14,466 nucleotides of DNA from CAZUGA01 sp964626505 (GTDB lineage Bacteria > Pseudomonadota > Gammaproteobacteria > Methylococcales > UBA1147), in the NCBI GenBank assembly GCA_964626505.1, contig CAZVFR010000063.1, positions 1 to 14,466 on the forward strand, in the 5' to 3' direction. Shown one piece after another: positions 6,375 through 14,362 of this stretch. How positions within the stretch are numbered: position 1 is the first letter of the stretch; each line of letters starts with the position of its first letter. A model generated the notes under the pieces. The model did no database searches. It had not been told where the DNA came from and saw nothing but the letters and a program-made list of their open reading frames with translations. Both the position numbers and the translations under genes were made by a program.

Positions 6375-8251
6375 CGACGCCTGCCAGCCTGTACAAAAAC
6401 ATCCGTGCATTGGTTTATCAACAAACACACCCGCTGTGTTTGTTGGTGGATCAAATGCGAAGGGTTCAAATTTGCATTGGCGATTTGGCTTTCTATGGCT
6501 ATCAGCCGTTTTCGGATAACGAAGATTGCACCGAGCAATTAACCTTTCTTGTTGGATTGGATGTTACTGAGTCGATAGAACTCATGTTCGTTGGAACCCC
6601 GAATGCTAAAGCCGCACACGTCTACATAATGCCTCAGGGTGGCTCCACGCAAATAATTCTGCTTGATGCGAGCGAACAAAAGATCGCGCAGGTGAATATG
6701 CAGCAAAAAGCCAATGAACTATACCTGCTGCACGAGGAACAAACTAAGATCTTGCAAGGAATGCGGGTACTGGAGGCGGAACTTGAGCGCAAAAAAGTTG
6801 AAGCTGAAAAGGCAAATCAGCTAAAGAGTCACTTTATTGCCAATATGTCACATGAATTTCGCACACCCTTGAATACGATTATTGGATTTACGGACCTGAT
6901 GCAACAGGAAATCAATAACGATTCAGTGCACAGCGATTATTTAACCGCGGTCGATCAGGGGGCTAAGCATTTGCTTAATTTAGTTGAGAATTTACTCGAC
7001 CAAGCACAAATCGAAACGTCAAGCGTCGAAATTTATGCCACTGAAACCGATTTAAACGAAGTTTTTACCGAGATAGAGACTGCATTTGCATCACTAGCTA
7101 AGCGAAAGTCAATCGAGTTCGAAGTTGTGAGCTCCTCATTGCCTAACCTTGTGTCTGTAGACCAACTACGATTGCGTCAGATTGTGGTAAATTTGGTCGG
7201 AAACGCTATTAAATTCACTGATAACGGCAGGGTTCAACTATCCATTTCCTGGAGCCCCGGTGAATTGTCTATCGAGGTGACTGATTCCGGATGTGGTATA
7301 CCCGAGGCATCCAAAGAGCAAATATTTAAGCCGTTCGAACAACTTCAGAATCGACCTGGATCGGGCTTGGGTCTGTCTATCGTCAAGTACCTGGTGGAAA
7401 AAATGGACGGTGGCATTACGCTGGAATCCACGCCGGGTGTGGGTAGTTGCTTTAAAGTCGTTTTGCCGGCTGAGCTGATCCGGACCAGTCAAAGCGCACG
7501 ACCGTTACAAAAGTTGGATATTTCGAATCTGTCGATACCCGCAAAGCTTCTCGTCGTAGAAGACAATCCGGATATTCTTCAACTATTACGTATTGTATTA
7601 GAAAATATTGATTGCACCGTACTGGTTTCGGCAGATGGTATTGATGGGGTTGAAAAATGCCTGGCGGAACAGCCGGACCTCGTGTTGATGGACTTGAACC
7701 TGCCGGAGATTAGTGGCTACGAAGCGACTAGAAAACTCAGGGCGGCGGGCTATACCAAACCTATATTCGCGCTAAGCGCTTCTACTTCGGCGGATCATAA
7801 ACAACGTGCTCTTGACGCCGGGTGTGATGATTACGTTATAAAACCGTTTGATATCCCGCATTTACTCATATTGATCCAACAGGTCATCGATCAATCCAAG
7901 TCTCAGGGTATGCCCAAACGGCGCCGCAAAGAATTAAACGCAAGATTCGAAGCCTCGTTGGACGACAAATTGACGCTACTGGATCAGACGTTGACAGCCC
8001 TGCGATCCGAGCAATATTCTCATGATCGAATGCTTAAATTAAGACACTTCATTCACAACCTGGCGGGATCAGCAGGCTTGTATGGATATAGCAATATTTC
8101 TGATATCGCAAAACAAATTGATGATTTGCTTCACGATAACTTGCATTCAGATTCGGTGGTTGACTCGGGTTTTATGGAAGTATTGGATTCGAAAATCGGA
8201 GATTTAAGAGCTCTTCTAATGACAGAGCCACCTATCGTAGATCACCAGTAG
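6371..8251 (+). CDS. Hybrid sensor histidine kinase (PAS-like, HisKA, HATPase, receiver, HPt)
   Basis: A 626-residue kinase without membrane helices, so cytosolic. Residues 1-105 look PAS-like (PLCLLVDQM, VGLDVTESIELMF, QIILLDAS). A coiled coil follows (about 105-152). HisKA has the phosphoacceptor H161 in MSHEFRTPLN. The ATPase domain shows the N box NLVGNAIKF (274-282), DSGCGIP (305-311), PFEQL and GSGLGLSIV (330-338). The receiver (about 391-510) has E397-D398, phosphoacceptor D441 in LVLMDLNLP, S469 at the switch and K491. The C-terminal HPt domain has H562 in HNLAGSAGLYGY. The protein therefore carries a full H161-D441-H562 relay and needs an external receiver; the OmpR-type regulator at 2849-3571 is the only one in view. 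The start overlaps the GTPase stop by four bases, so the two are probably made together and the GTPase may regulate the N-terminal domain. Confidence 0.94.
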   Translation: MTTPASLYKNIRALVYQQTHPLCLLVDQMRRVQICIGDLAFYGYQPFSDNEDCTEQLTFLVGLDVTESIELMFVGTPNAKAAHVYIMPQGGSTQIILLDASEQKIAQVNMQQKANELYLLHEEQTKILQGMRVLEAELERKKVEAEKANQLKSHFIANMSHEFRTPLNTIIGFTDLMQQEINNDSVHSDYLTAVDQGAKHLLNLVENLLDQAQIETSSVEIYATETDLNEVFTEIETAFASLAKRKSIEFEVVSSSLPNLVSVDQLRLRQIVVNLVGNAIKFTDNGRVQLSISWSPGELSIEVTDSGCGIPEASKEQIFKPFEQLQNRPGSGLGLSIVKYLVEKMDGGITLESTPGVGSCFKVVLPAELIRTSQSARPLQKLDISNLSIPAKLLVVEDNPDILQLLRIVLENIDCTVLVSADGIDGVEKCLAEQPDLVLMDLNLPEISGYEATRKLRAAGYTKPIFALSASTSADHKQRALDAGCDDYVIKPFDIPHLLILIQQVIDQSKSQGMPKRRRKELNARFEASLDDKLTLLDQTLTALRSEQYSHDRMLKLRHFIHNLAGSAGLYGYSNISDIAKQIDDLLHDNLHSDSVVDSGFMEVLDSKIGDLRALLMTEPPIVDHQ

Positions 8252-8352
8252 AGTATATTTTAAATTGTCACAGAGTATAGCTTCATGTTAAAAAGCGTCT
8301 CGAATCGGCAAATATTCGAAATTTCCACAGCCTAAACATCTTCGATAACACC

Positions 8353-8805
8353 ATGCTCGATGCGATCATCAGTTTTTTCAACACTAATATTGCCGATACA
8401 GAGAGCCAGTCAACTGACTCTGATCACAGTTTACGGCTAGCTACAGCGGTATTATTGGTGGAAGTAATGTATATGGATCACGTCGTCGAAAAGAAGGAGC
8501 GGCGAACGGTTCAGAAAATAATCATCGAGGCATTTTCGCTTTCCGAAAGCGAAGCCGAGGAGCTCATGGATTTAGCCCATCTAGAAATCCAGCAATCCAC
8601 CGATTACTATCAGTTCACATCGCTGATTAATAATTCACTTGAACTAAGCGACAAAGTTCAGATTATTGAAAGCCTTTGGAAGGTTGCATTCGCAGACAAC
8701 CAATTGGATCGCTACGAAGAACACATGATCAGAAAAGTAGCCGACCTTCTTTATGTTCCTCACCGAGAGTTTATGGCCGCGAAACACCGTGCTGATAAAC
8801 GTTAA
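8353..8805 (+). CDS. TerB-like (tellurite resistance B family) protein
   Basis: A 150-residue, mostly helical soluble protein of the TerB-like superfamily. It has two copies of the characteristic acidic helix pattern: LLVEVMYMDHVVEKKERR (about 34-51), with D42 and E46, and VAFADNQLDRYEEHMIRKVADLL (about 111-133), with D115, D119 and E122/E123. In TerB such residues form a metal site. Many stand-alone TerB-like proteins are encoded beside membrane and signalling genes rather than tellurite genes; no other ter gene is visible here. It begins 101 bases after the kinase on the same strand, so it may be the last gene of the block or have its own promoter. The ribosome site before the ATG is weak. 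Specific function is unknown. Confidence 0.82.
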   Translation: MLDAIISFFNTNIADTESQSTDSDHSLRLATAVLLVEVMYMDHVVEKKERRTVQKIIIEAFSLSESEAEELMDLAHLEIQQSTDYYQFTSLINNSLELSDKVQIIESLWKVAFADNQLDRYEEHMIRKVADLLYVPHREFMAAKHRADKR

Positions 8806-8820
8806 ACCGATCTGAATCAC

Positions 8821-8836
8821 GCTACTTAGCAGTAGC
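8821..8836. terminator. Hairpin between convergent terB-like and GGDEF genes
   Basis: GCTACT-TAGC-AGTAGC is a perfect six-base-pair stem with a four-base loop. It sits in the 69-base gap between two genes that end toward each other, where a bidirectional terminator is expected. There is no adjoining T-run on either strand, so its strength is doubtful. Confidence 0.28.
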
Positions 8837-8874
8837 TTCGAATCGTAACTAAATTATCTTTTGTAATACCCCGT

Positions 8875-9918
8875 CTATCCTACTACAACAATATTCCTGC
8901 CGGCCTCCTTGGCCTTATACAAAGCAGTATCCGCGCGTTCGATTAGCGTTTCAGCGGTGTCGCCAGTTTTCACCGCGGATAACCCTATAGAGACGGTAAC
9001 CTGTCCGATGGATTCTCCATTGTCTTTGCGCTGTAGACGGCTTTTTGCGAGCGCTTCTCGAATCTCATTAGCGACCTTAGTTGCTTGAGATTTATCGACG
9101 TTGCGTAAAAGTATGGCCATTTCTTCGCCCCCGTAGCGGGCGGCCATGTCATCCTCTTTGACGAACTGTTGCAATAATTTTGCGGTATATCGCAGCACTT
9201 TGTCGCCAACCAAGTGGCCGCATGTATCGTTAATACGTTTGAAGTGATCTAGATCCAACAACAGTAAAAACGTTTTTTGCGCGCATTGTTCGGACTTGGC
9301 AATCAATGCTGCCATTTCCAGGTCAAACGCGCGACGATTCAACAGGCCGGTAAGTGCATCGGTTTGGGCTGCCTCCTTCATTTTTTCCAATTCGGTGCGT
9401 AGCTGCTCTATTTCCTGATTGGTGTCGTTTAACTGGTTTTTTAGCCCGCTGCTTGCATTCGCAAGCTGCTTTGTTTCCGCAATTAGGCCTTGTACAATAT
9501 CTTTAACTTCTGAGACATCGCCCGAGTGGGCCAACTTCTCCGATTGATTGGCAAATGTCGCGGCGCTGCTCTTCACCGAGCTTTCGGTTTGTTGGAGGTT
9601 GTCTAGCGTCTGATGAACTATGGCATTAAGACCGGTGCCAATTTCGTCGAACTTGTCCGAAGCCCCGTTTAGTACAAAATCCTTGTACAAACGCTGAGTA
9701 ACTTCGGGGGTCATCGCCTGATTATCCTGGATCTGACGGTCAAATATTTCCTGAAGTGGTTCGTTCTTTCCCGAAACAACTTCATAGCACAGCGAATAAT
9801 TAATTGGGTTTGCGGGAATTTTGCACTTCGACATTAGTGGCAAAACCAGCCTTAAATATTCAGCGGCTTTGTCTGGGCTTTCGTCGTAATCTGGAATAAT
9901 AGAGTCTGTATTGATCAT
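8875..9918 (-). CDS. Diguanylate cyclase (GGDEF), GGEEM signature
   Basis: A 347-residue cytosolic enzyme expected to make cyclic di-GMP from two GTP. The frame is open further upstream into hrpA, but MINTDSIIPDY (ATG at 9918) begins the recognisable protein. Residues about 15-85 form a helical domain (DKAAEYLRLVLPLMSKCKIPANPINYSLCYEVVSG) found at the N-terminus of several proteobacterial cyclases. A coiled coil spans about 105-183. The GGDEF domain starts at TDALTGLLNRRAF (186-198), with metal-binding D222 in LLDLDHFKRIND, the active-site loop GGEEM (263-267, a GGEEF variant with Met last) and a normal C-terminus (DTALYKAKEAGRN). The allosteric RxxD site is K254-E-D-D257, so product inhibition may be weak. 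It converges on the terB-like gene and diverges from hrpA by 123 bases. Confidence 0.93.
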   Translation of the reverse strand: MINTDSIIPDYDESPDKAAEYLRLVLPLMSKCKIPANPINYSLCYEVVSGKNEPLQEIFDRQIQDNQAMTPEVTQRLYKDFVLNGASDKFDEIGTGLNAIVHQTLDNLQQTESSVKSSAATFANQSEKLAHSGDVSEVKDIVQGLIAETKQLANASSGLKNQLNDTNQEIEQLRTELEKMKEAAQTDALTGLLNRRAFDLEMAALIAKSEQCAQKTFLLLLDLDHFKRINDTCGHLVGDKVLRYTAKLLQQFVKEDDMAARYGGEEMAILLRNVDKSQATKVANEIREALAKSRLQRKDNGESIGQVTVSIGLSAVKTGDTAETLIERADTALYKAKEAGRNIVVVG

Positions 9919-9970
9919 AGTTACTCGGCACCTAGTTCTGACCAAACAACACGATCGCGTTGTTTCATCA

Positions 9971-10000
9971 ATATTAATGGCATCATTCGGGATGCTGTAA
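9971..10000 (-). promoter_or_regulatory. Candidate sigma-70 promoter for the diguanylate cyclase gene
   Basis: On the minus strand, TTACAG (10000-9995) and TAATAT (9976-9971) are separated by 18 bases, about 50 bases before the chosen ATG at 9918. The same 123-base gap must also hold the hrpA promoter. TTGAAG at 10001-10006 with TAGTTT at 10025-10030 is a weaker candidate on the plus strand and would give a very short leader. Both are read by eye only. Confidence 0.28.
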
Positions 10001-10041
10001 TTGAAGTTTTTATACCTATAAATGTAGTTTATATTCTGACG

Positions 10042-13000
10042 ATGGGACAAATATTTGCCAAATACAAGACCGAGATTCAACAGTGCCTTAGGAAAGATCA
10101 AACTGTCTTACGCAAACGCTTGGCCAAGCTTGAGAAAAACCTAGAAGGCAAACCGGATGCCGAAATGGAATTGGAGAATTTCAAACGCTCAGTCGAAAAA
10201 TCTCTGAGATATCGCAATCTACGCGAGGCAAGTGTCCCCACGATCAGTTACCCGGACCTACCGGTTTCCGAAAAGAAAGATAAGATAGCAGCAGCGCTAT
10301 TAGACAATCAGGTTGTGATCTTGTGTGGCGAAACCGGCTCTGGAAAAACCACCCAGTTACCCAAAATCTGTTTGGAATTGGGGCGTGGCACAACGGGCAT
10401 GATAGGACATACGCAACCACGGAGGATTGCGGCACGCATGGTATCCGCACGTATCGCTGAGGAGTTGGGCCAGACAGTGGGTGGGATTGTAGGGTACAAA
10501 TTCCGTTTCCATGACAGAACTAAACCGGAAACCTTGATTAAGGTAATGACAGACGGCATTTTGCTCGCCGAAATTCAGTCTGATCCTTACCTTGAACACT
10601 ACGACACGATCATTTTGGACGAAGCGCACGAGCGCAGTCTTAATATTGATTTCCTGCTCGGGTACCTTCATTGGCTGTTACCCAGACGCCCTGATTTAAA
10701 AATAATCGTAACCTCCGCGACGATAGACCCTAAACGATTCTCGGTACATTTCGACAATGCTCCGATTATCGAGGTCTCGGGCCGCACCTATCCGGTAGAC
10801 ATACGCTATCAACCCAGGGGCAGCGAGGGCGATGATACTGAGACAGATCTATATCAAGCCGTAATCATCGCGGTTTTGGAGCTTGACTGTATCCACTCGG
10901 GTGATATTTTGGTTTTTTTGAGTGGTGAGCGAGAAATTCGCGAAGCCGCTGATTTACTACGCAAACAGCTGCGATCCAGTTTTGAAATATTGCCGCTGTT
11001 TTCCCGGCTCAGTACTAAGGAACAACAGCGCGCTTTCCAGCCGCATAAGAAGCGACGAATTATTCTCGCTACGAATGTGGCTGAAACCTCATTGACCGTG
11101 CCCGGCATTCGCACTGTCATTGATACCGGACTGGCGAGAATAAGCCGTTATAGTTTTCGCAGCAAAGTACAGCGTTTGCCTATTGAAAAGATCTCTCAAG
11201 CCAGTGCGAATCAGAGGGCTGGACGCTGTGGTCGCTTAGGACCCGGCATTTGCATACGGCTTTATTCGGAGGAAGATTTCCAGTCTCGCCCCGAATTTAC
11301 CGAACCGGAAATTTTGCGTACTAATCTCGCATCAGTCATTTTGCAAATGAAGGCTATGAAGCTTGGGGATATTGCAAAATTCCCGTTCGTTGAGCCGCCC
11401 GATGAAAGAATGATACGCGATGGTGAGAAGCTATTACACGAACTCAACGCGCTGGATCAATATCAAAAGCTGACATCGGTCGGTCAAAAACTAAGCCGCA
11501 TTCCAATTGATCCGCGTCTTGCTCGCATGGTTGTCGCCGCGGCGCAGGAGGGCTGTCTGAAAGAAGCATCTGTTATCACAGCGGCGCTGAGTATCCAAGA
11601 TCCTCGAGAACGCCCGGCCGATCGATCTCAAGCAGCGGATCAAAAACACACGCAGTTTCGCGCCGATGACTCCGATTTTATGAGTTTTTTGAATATCTGG
11701 AAGGCGTATACAACTAAACAAAAAGAATTATCCAAATCAAAGTTGCGTGCATATTGCCGCGAAAACTTTTTATCCTTCGTGCGTCTACGAGAATGGCAGG
11801 ATATACATTCCCAGGTGATGCATGTAGTCAAAAAAGAGTTGGGCTTTAAACCGAACCAGGTTGACGCTGGGTATGATGAAATTCATCGTGCATTGTTGGC
11901 CGGGTTGATTTCGAATATAGGGTTCAAACAAGATCAATCCGAATATTTGGGCGCCAGAAATCTCATATTTTATATACATCCCGGGTCCAGCCTATTTAAA
12001 AGTCGACCGAAATGGGTAATGGCCGGAGAACAAGTCGAAACAACGCGTGTCTACGCCAGAAATATTGCGAAAATAAATCCCGAGTGGGTTGAAAAGGCTG
12101 CCGAACACCTGATCAAATTGCAACATTTCGAACCGCATTGGGAGAAAAAATCAGCAAGAAGTGTGATTTATGAATGTTCACTGTTATACGGAATTACGCT
12201 GCAAAGTCGTCGTCGAATACCCTATGATCGCATCGATCCCAGCGGCGCGAGAGAGCTGTTTATTCGTTCGGCGCTTGTCAATCAACTCTATCATTGTGAC
12301 GCGGAATTTTTCGATTCTAACCAAAAACTACTGGATTCTTTAGGCTATCTACAGCACAAAGGGCGCCGAGTGGACTTAATCGCCAACGAAGATGATATCT
12401 ACGCGTTTTTTGACGCAAAGATTCCTGCGCATGTGGTTGATGGAAAAAGCTTTGATAAGTGGCGCTGGAAAATCGAGAAGAAATTCCCAGACTACCTTAA
12501 ATTAACAGCTGACGATATTTCGGGAGCAAATGACGATTCTATTGACAGTATAAATTATCCCGATTACCTCGATATGGGTGATTTGTCAGTTAAACTGGAA
12601 TATCGCTTCGAACCCGGGCATGCGGACGATGGCGTGACGTCGATTATCCCGGTACATCAACTTGTTCAGTTTGTGCCAGGAGCATTTGAATGGCTTGTGC
12701 CGGGTCTGTTGGTGGAAAAGGTTGTCGCACTCATCAAAGCCTTGCCGAAAACCGCGCGGCGTAATTTTATTCCAGCCGCGGATTATGCAGAGCGTTTTTT
12801 GCTGGAGACAGAAATAGGAACAGGATCGTTATACAAAGCGCTCGCGGGATTTCTTTCACAGACCAAGACCGTATCTCTAAGCGCATCGATGTGGGACGAA
12901 AATAGTTTGTCTGATCATCTGCGTATGAATTTTCGGGTCATTGACGATAACGGGCAAACACTGGCTCAGTCACGGCAGTTGCAAGAACTTCAACAAAAGC

Positions 13001-13926
13001 TGATTGGACAGTCAAAAACTACATTTCGATCGATAGCCGAAAACGCGCTTTCGAAAACTGGATGCACGGGTTGGGAATTCGGAGATTTACCTGAGCAACA
13101 CGAAATATCCAGAAACGGAGCTACATTTCTAGGTTACCCGGGGTTAGTCGATGAACAGGATAGTGTTGGGTTGCAATTGTTTGACACAAAAGCGCTTGCG
13201 GAATCGCAACATTACTATGGGTTGGTGAAGTTGTTGCATCTGACTTTACGCAAAGAGCTTAAGTTTATTAAAAAAGGACTCCGGCTTAGCCGAGTTCAGG
13301 CGCTTGCTTATAGCCAGTTAACTGAACATCCGATATTCAATTTTCTCACCGTCAAACATCAGGGTGATCTATACGAAGATGTATCAAGTTTGATAGTCGG
13401 TACTGTGTTTATTACGAACAAACCCACTGTGCGTACCCGGAACGAGTTTGAAGATTGTATTAACAAAAATAAAGCGCAATTGGTTGCAACCGCCAATGAA
13501 ATTTGCCGCGTCGTGGAATCTATTTTGGATCTGTATGCGGATATAACCCGTAAACTTGCGTCTTTGCAAGATGCCTCGCCGTTAAAAAAAGACGTGTGCG
13601 AACAAATGAATTTATTGAGCTATCGCGGTTTTTTTGGCAACACTCCTTTTACTCGATTGAAAGAATATCCGCGCTATCTAAAAGCCGTGTTGCTGCGCTT
13701 GGGAAAGTCTGCATTCGACAGCGCTAAAGATCAAAAGCTGTTAGGCGAATTACACCCGATCTGGATACGTTATTGGCAATCGGTAACGTCAGACAACGCA
13801 TGCCACGATGATGAATTTCGTTGGAGCCTGGAGGAATTTAGGGTATCGTTATTCGCGCAAACCTTGAAAACCGCTTACCCGGTTTCCAAAAAACGCTTGG
13901 AAAAATCCTGGCAGGCTCGGGCTTAA
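10042..13926 (+). CDS. hrpA: ATP-dependent RNA helicase HrpA (DEAH box)
   Basis: A 1294-residue DEAH-box helicase, close to the about 1300 residues of Escherichia coli HrpA, which acts on RNA and helps rescue stalled ribosomes. Visible motifs are Walker A GETGSGKTTQ (96-105), TQPRRIAA (124-131), DEAHERS (193-199), SATIDP (225-230), LATNVAETSLTVPG (342-355) and motif VI QRAGRCGR (391-398). The helicase-associated and OB-fold regions follow to about 680. A long C-terminal region, the DUF3418-type extension seen in HrpA but not in shorter HrpB-type helicases, runs to the end. The start MGQIFAKYK gives an N-terminal helical segment of normal length before LPVSEKKDKI. The ribosome site is weak. 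No truncation or frameshift is seen. It faces away from the cyclase gene and its neighbours give no functional hint. Confidence 0.96.
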   Translation: MGQIFAKYKTEIQQCLRKDQTVLRKRLAKLEKNLEGKPDAEMELENFKRSVEKSLRYRNLREASVPTISYPDLPVSEKKDKIAAALLDNQVVILCGETGSGKTTQLPKICLELGRGTTGMIGHTQPRRIAARMVSARIAEELGQTVGGIVGYKFRFHDRTKPETLIKVMTDGILLAEIQSDPYLEHYDTIILDEAHERSLNIDFLLGYLHWLLPRRPDLKIIVTSATIDPKRFSVHFDNAPIIEVSGRTYPVDIRYQPRGSEGDDTETDLYQAVIIAVLELDCIHSGDILVFLSGEREIREAADLLRKQLRSSFEILPLFSRLSTKEQQRAFQPHKKRRIILATNVAETSLTVPGIRTVIDTGLARISRYSFRSKVQRLPIEKISQASANQRAGRCGRLGPGICIRLYSEEDFQSRPEFTEPEILRTNLASVILQMKAMKLGDIAKFPFVEPPDERMIRDGEKLLHELNALDQYQKLTSVGQKLSRIPIDPRLARMVVAAAQEGCLKEASVITAALSIQDPRERPADRSQAADQKHTQFRADDSDFMSFLNIWKAYTTKQKELSKSKLRAYCRENFLSFVRLREWQDIHSQVMHVVKKELGFKPNQVDAGYDEIHRALLAGLISNIGFKQDQSEYLGARNLIFYIHPGSSLFKSRPKWVMAGEQVETTRVYARNIAKINPEWVEKAAEHLIKLQHFEPHWEKKSARSVIYECSLLYGITLQSRRRIPYDRIDPSGARELFIRSALVNQLYHCDAEFFDSNQKLLDSLGYLQHKGRRVDLIANEDDIYAFFDAKIPAHVVDGKSFDKWRWKIEKKFPDYLKLTADDISGANDDSIDSINYPDYLDMGDLSVKLEYRFEPGHADDGVTSIIPVHQLVQFVPGAFEWLVPGLLVEKVVALIKALPKTARRNFIPAADYAERFLLETEIGTGSLYKALAGFLSQTKTVSLSASMWDENSLSDHLRMNFRVIDDNGQTLAQSRQLQELQQKLIGQSKTTFRSIAENALSKTGCTGWEFGDLPEQHEISRNGATFLGYPGLVDEQDSVGLQLFDTKALAESQHYYGLVKLLHLTLRKELKFIKKGLRLSRVQALAYSQLTEHPIFNFLTVKHQGDLYEDVSSLIVGTVFITNKPTVRTRNEFEDCINKNKAQLVATANEICRVVESILDLYADITRKLASLQDASPLKKDVCEQMNLLSYRGFFGNTPFTRLKEYPRYLKAVLLRLGKSAFDSAKDQKLLGELHPIWIRYWQSVTSDNACHDDEFRWSLEEFRVSLFAQTLKTAYPVSKKRLEKSWQARA

Positions 13927-13950
13927 TTTTGCTGAGACATTTAGACTAGA

Positions 13951-14111
13951 GGGCACCTCTATTAATTCATGAATAAGCATCTTCAGTCCAAAATCCCCAA
14001 GTGCTGCGTTGCTAAGCGTTCCCAATAGAATAATTATTCCGAACACTTAGGGCCCTGTTCTTGAGAATTTTGACCATCAATCTTTCTTACCCAGAATTAA
14101 TAGAGGTACCC
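13951..14111. mobile_element. 161-bp MITE with 18-bp terminal inverted repeats and TAGA target duplication
   Basis: The left end GGGCACCTCTATTAATTC (13951-13968) and the reverse complement of the right end (14094-14111), GGGTACCTCTATTAATTC, match at 17 of 18 positions. TAGA directly flanks both outer edges (13947-13950 and 14112-14115), as expected for a four-base target duplication. No transposase is encoded: the minus-strand frame across it runs on into hrpA and matches nothing I know. Size, perfect duplication and clean inverted ends point to a miniature transposable element moved by a related full-length IS elsewhere. The TIR length and TAGA duplication suggest an IS4/IS5-like family, but this is a guess. 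It lies 24 bases past the hrpA stop. Confidence 0.72.
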
Positions 14112-14264
14112 TAGATTCTGTCGCCGACGCAATGGAACTCAAGATCTTGATGCTGGTCAATTTTTATCGATATGCTAAAGTGAATTAAAACCAAAACAAC
14201 TAATCACATCAAAATTTCAATCGAATGCAGAAGGACAAAGGGGGCAGGTCTTGTTTTTTGCATT

Positions 14265-14298
14265 AATCTATTTTAATCCTAAATCTATTTTAATCCTA
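14265..14298. repeat. Two tandem copies of a 17-bp unit (AATCTATTTTAATCCTA)
   Basis: Positions 14265-14281 and 14282-14298 are identical. The repeat lies exactly at the point where the transposase frame breaks off, and its first bases are part of the left arm of the element. It probably arose by replication slippage at, or shortly after, the internal deletion. Confidence 0.9.
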
Positions 14299-14317
14299 TT
14301 CTCAGTGTTCTTGCCAT
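14285..14317 (-). pseudogene. Residual N-terminus of a RAYT/Y1 transposase (MARTLRIGLK)
   Basis: Ten codons and a stop remain. Residues 1-7 (MARTLRI) match the usual start of REP-associated tyrosine transposases. After that the sequence runs into a 17-base tandem repeat and then the opposite arm of the element, so the catalytic HUH and tyrosine motifs are absent. It cannot encode an active enzyme. The call depends on a short match but is supported by the surrounding inverted arms. Confidence 0.5.
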
Positions 14318-14362
14318 AATCTAACTATAACAAGTTTAGAATAAATGCAAATAACAAGACCT

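Noticed and set aside
8353..8805. Tellurite resistance operon
   Set aside because: Only a TerB-like domain is present; no TerC, TerD or related genes are in the window, and stand-alone TerB-like proteins are common without tellurite resistance.
9919..10101. Upstream extension of the diguanylate cyclase frame by 61 residues
   Set aside because: It would overlap the start of hrpA and consists of AT-rich intergenic sequence. The recognisable N-terminal domain begins just after the ATG at 9918.
13849..14046. 65-codon minus-strand frame across the end of hrpA and the first miniature element
   Set aside because: It is antisense to hrpA and its start lies inside the mobile element; no known protein signature.
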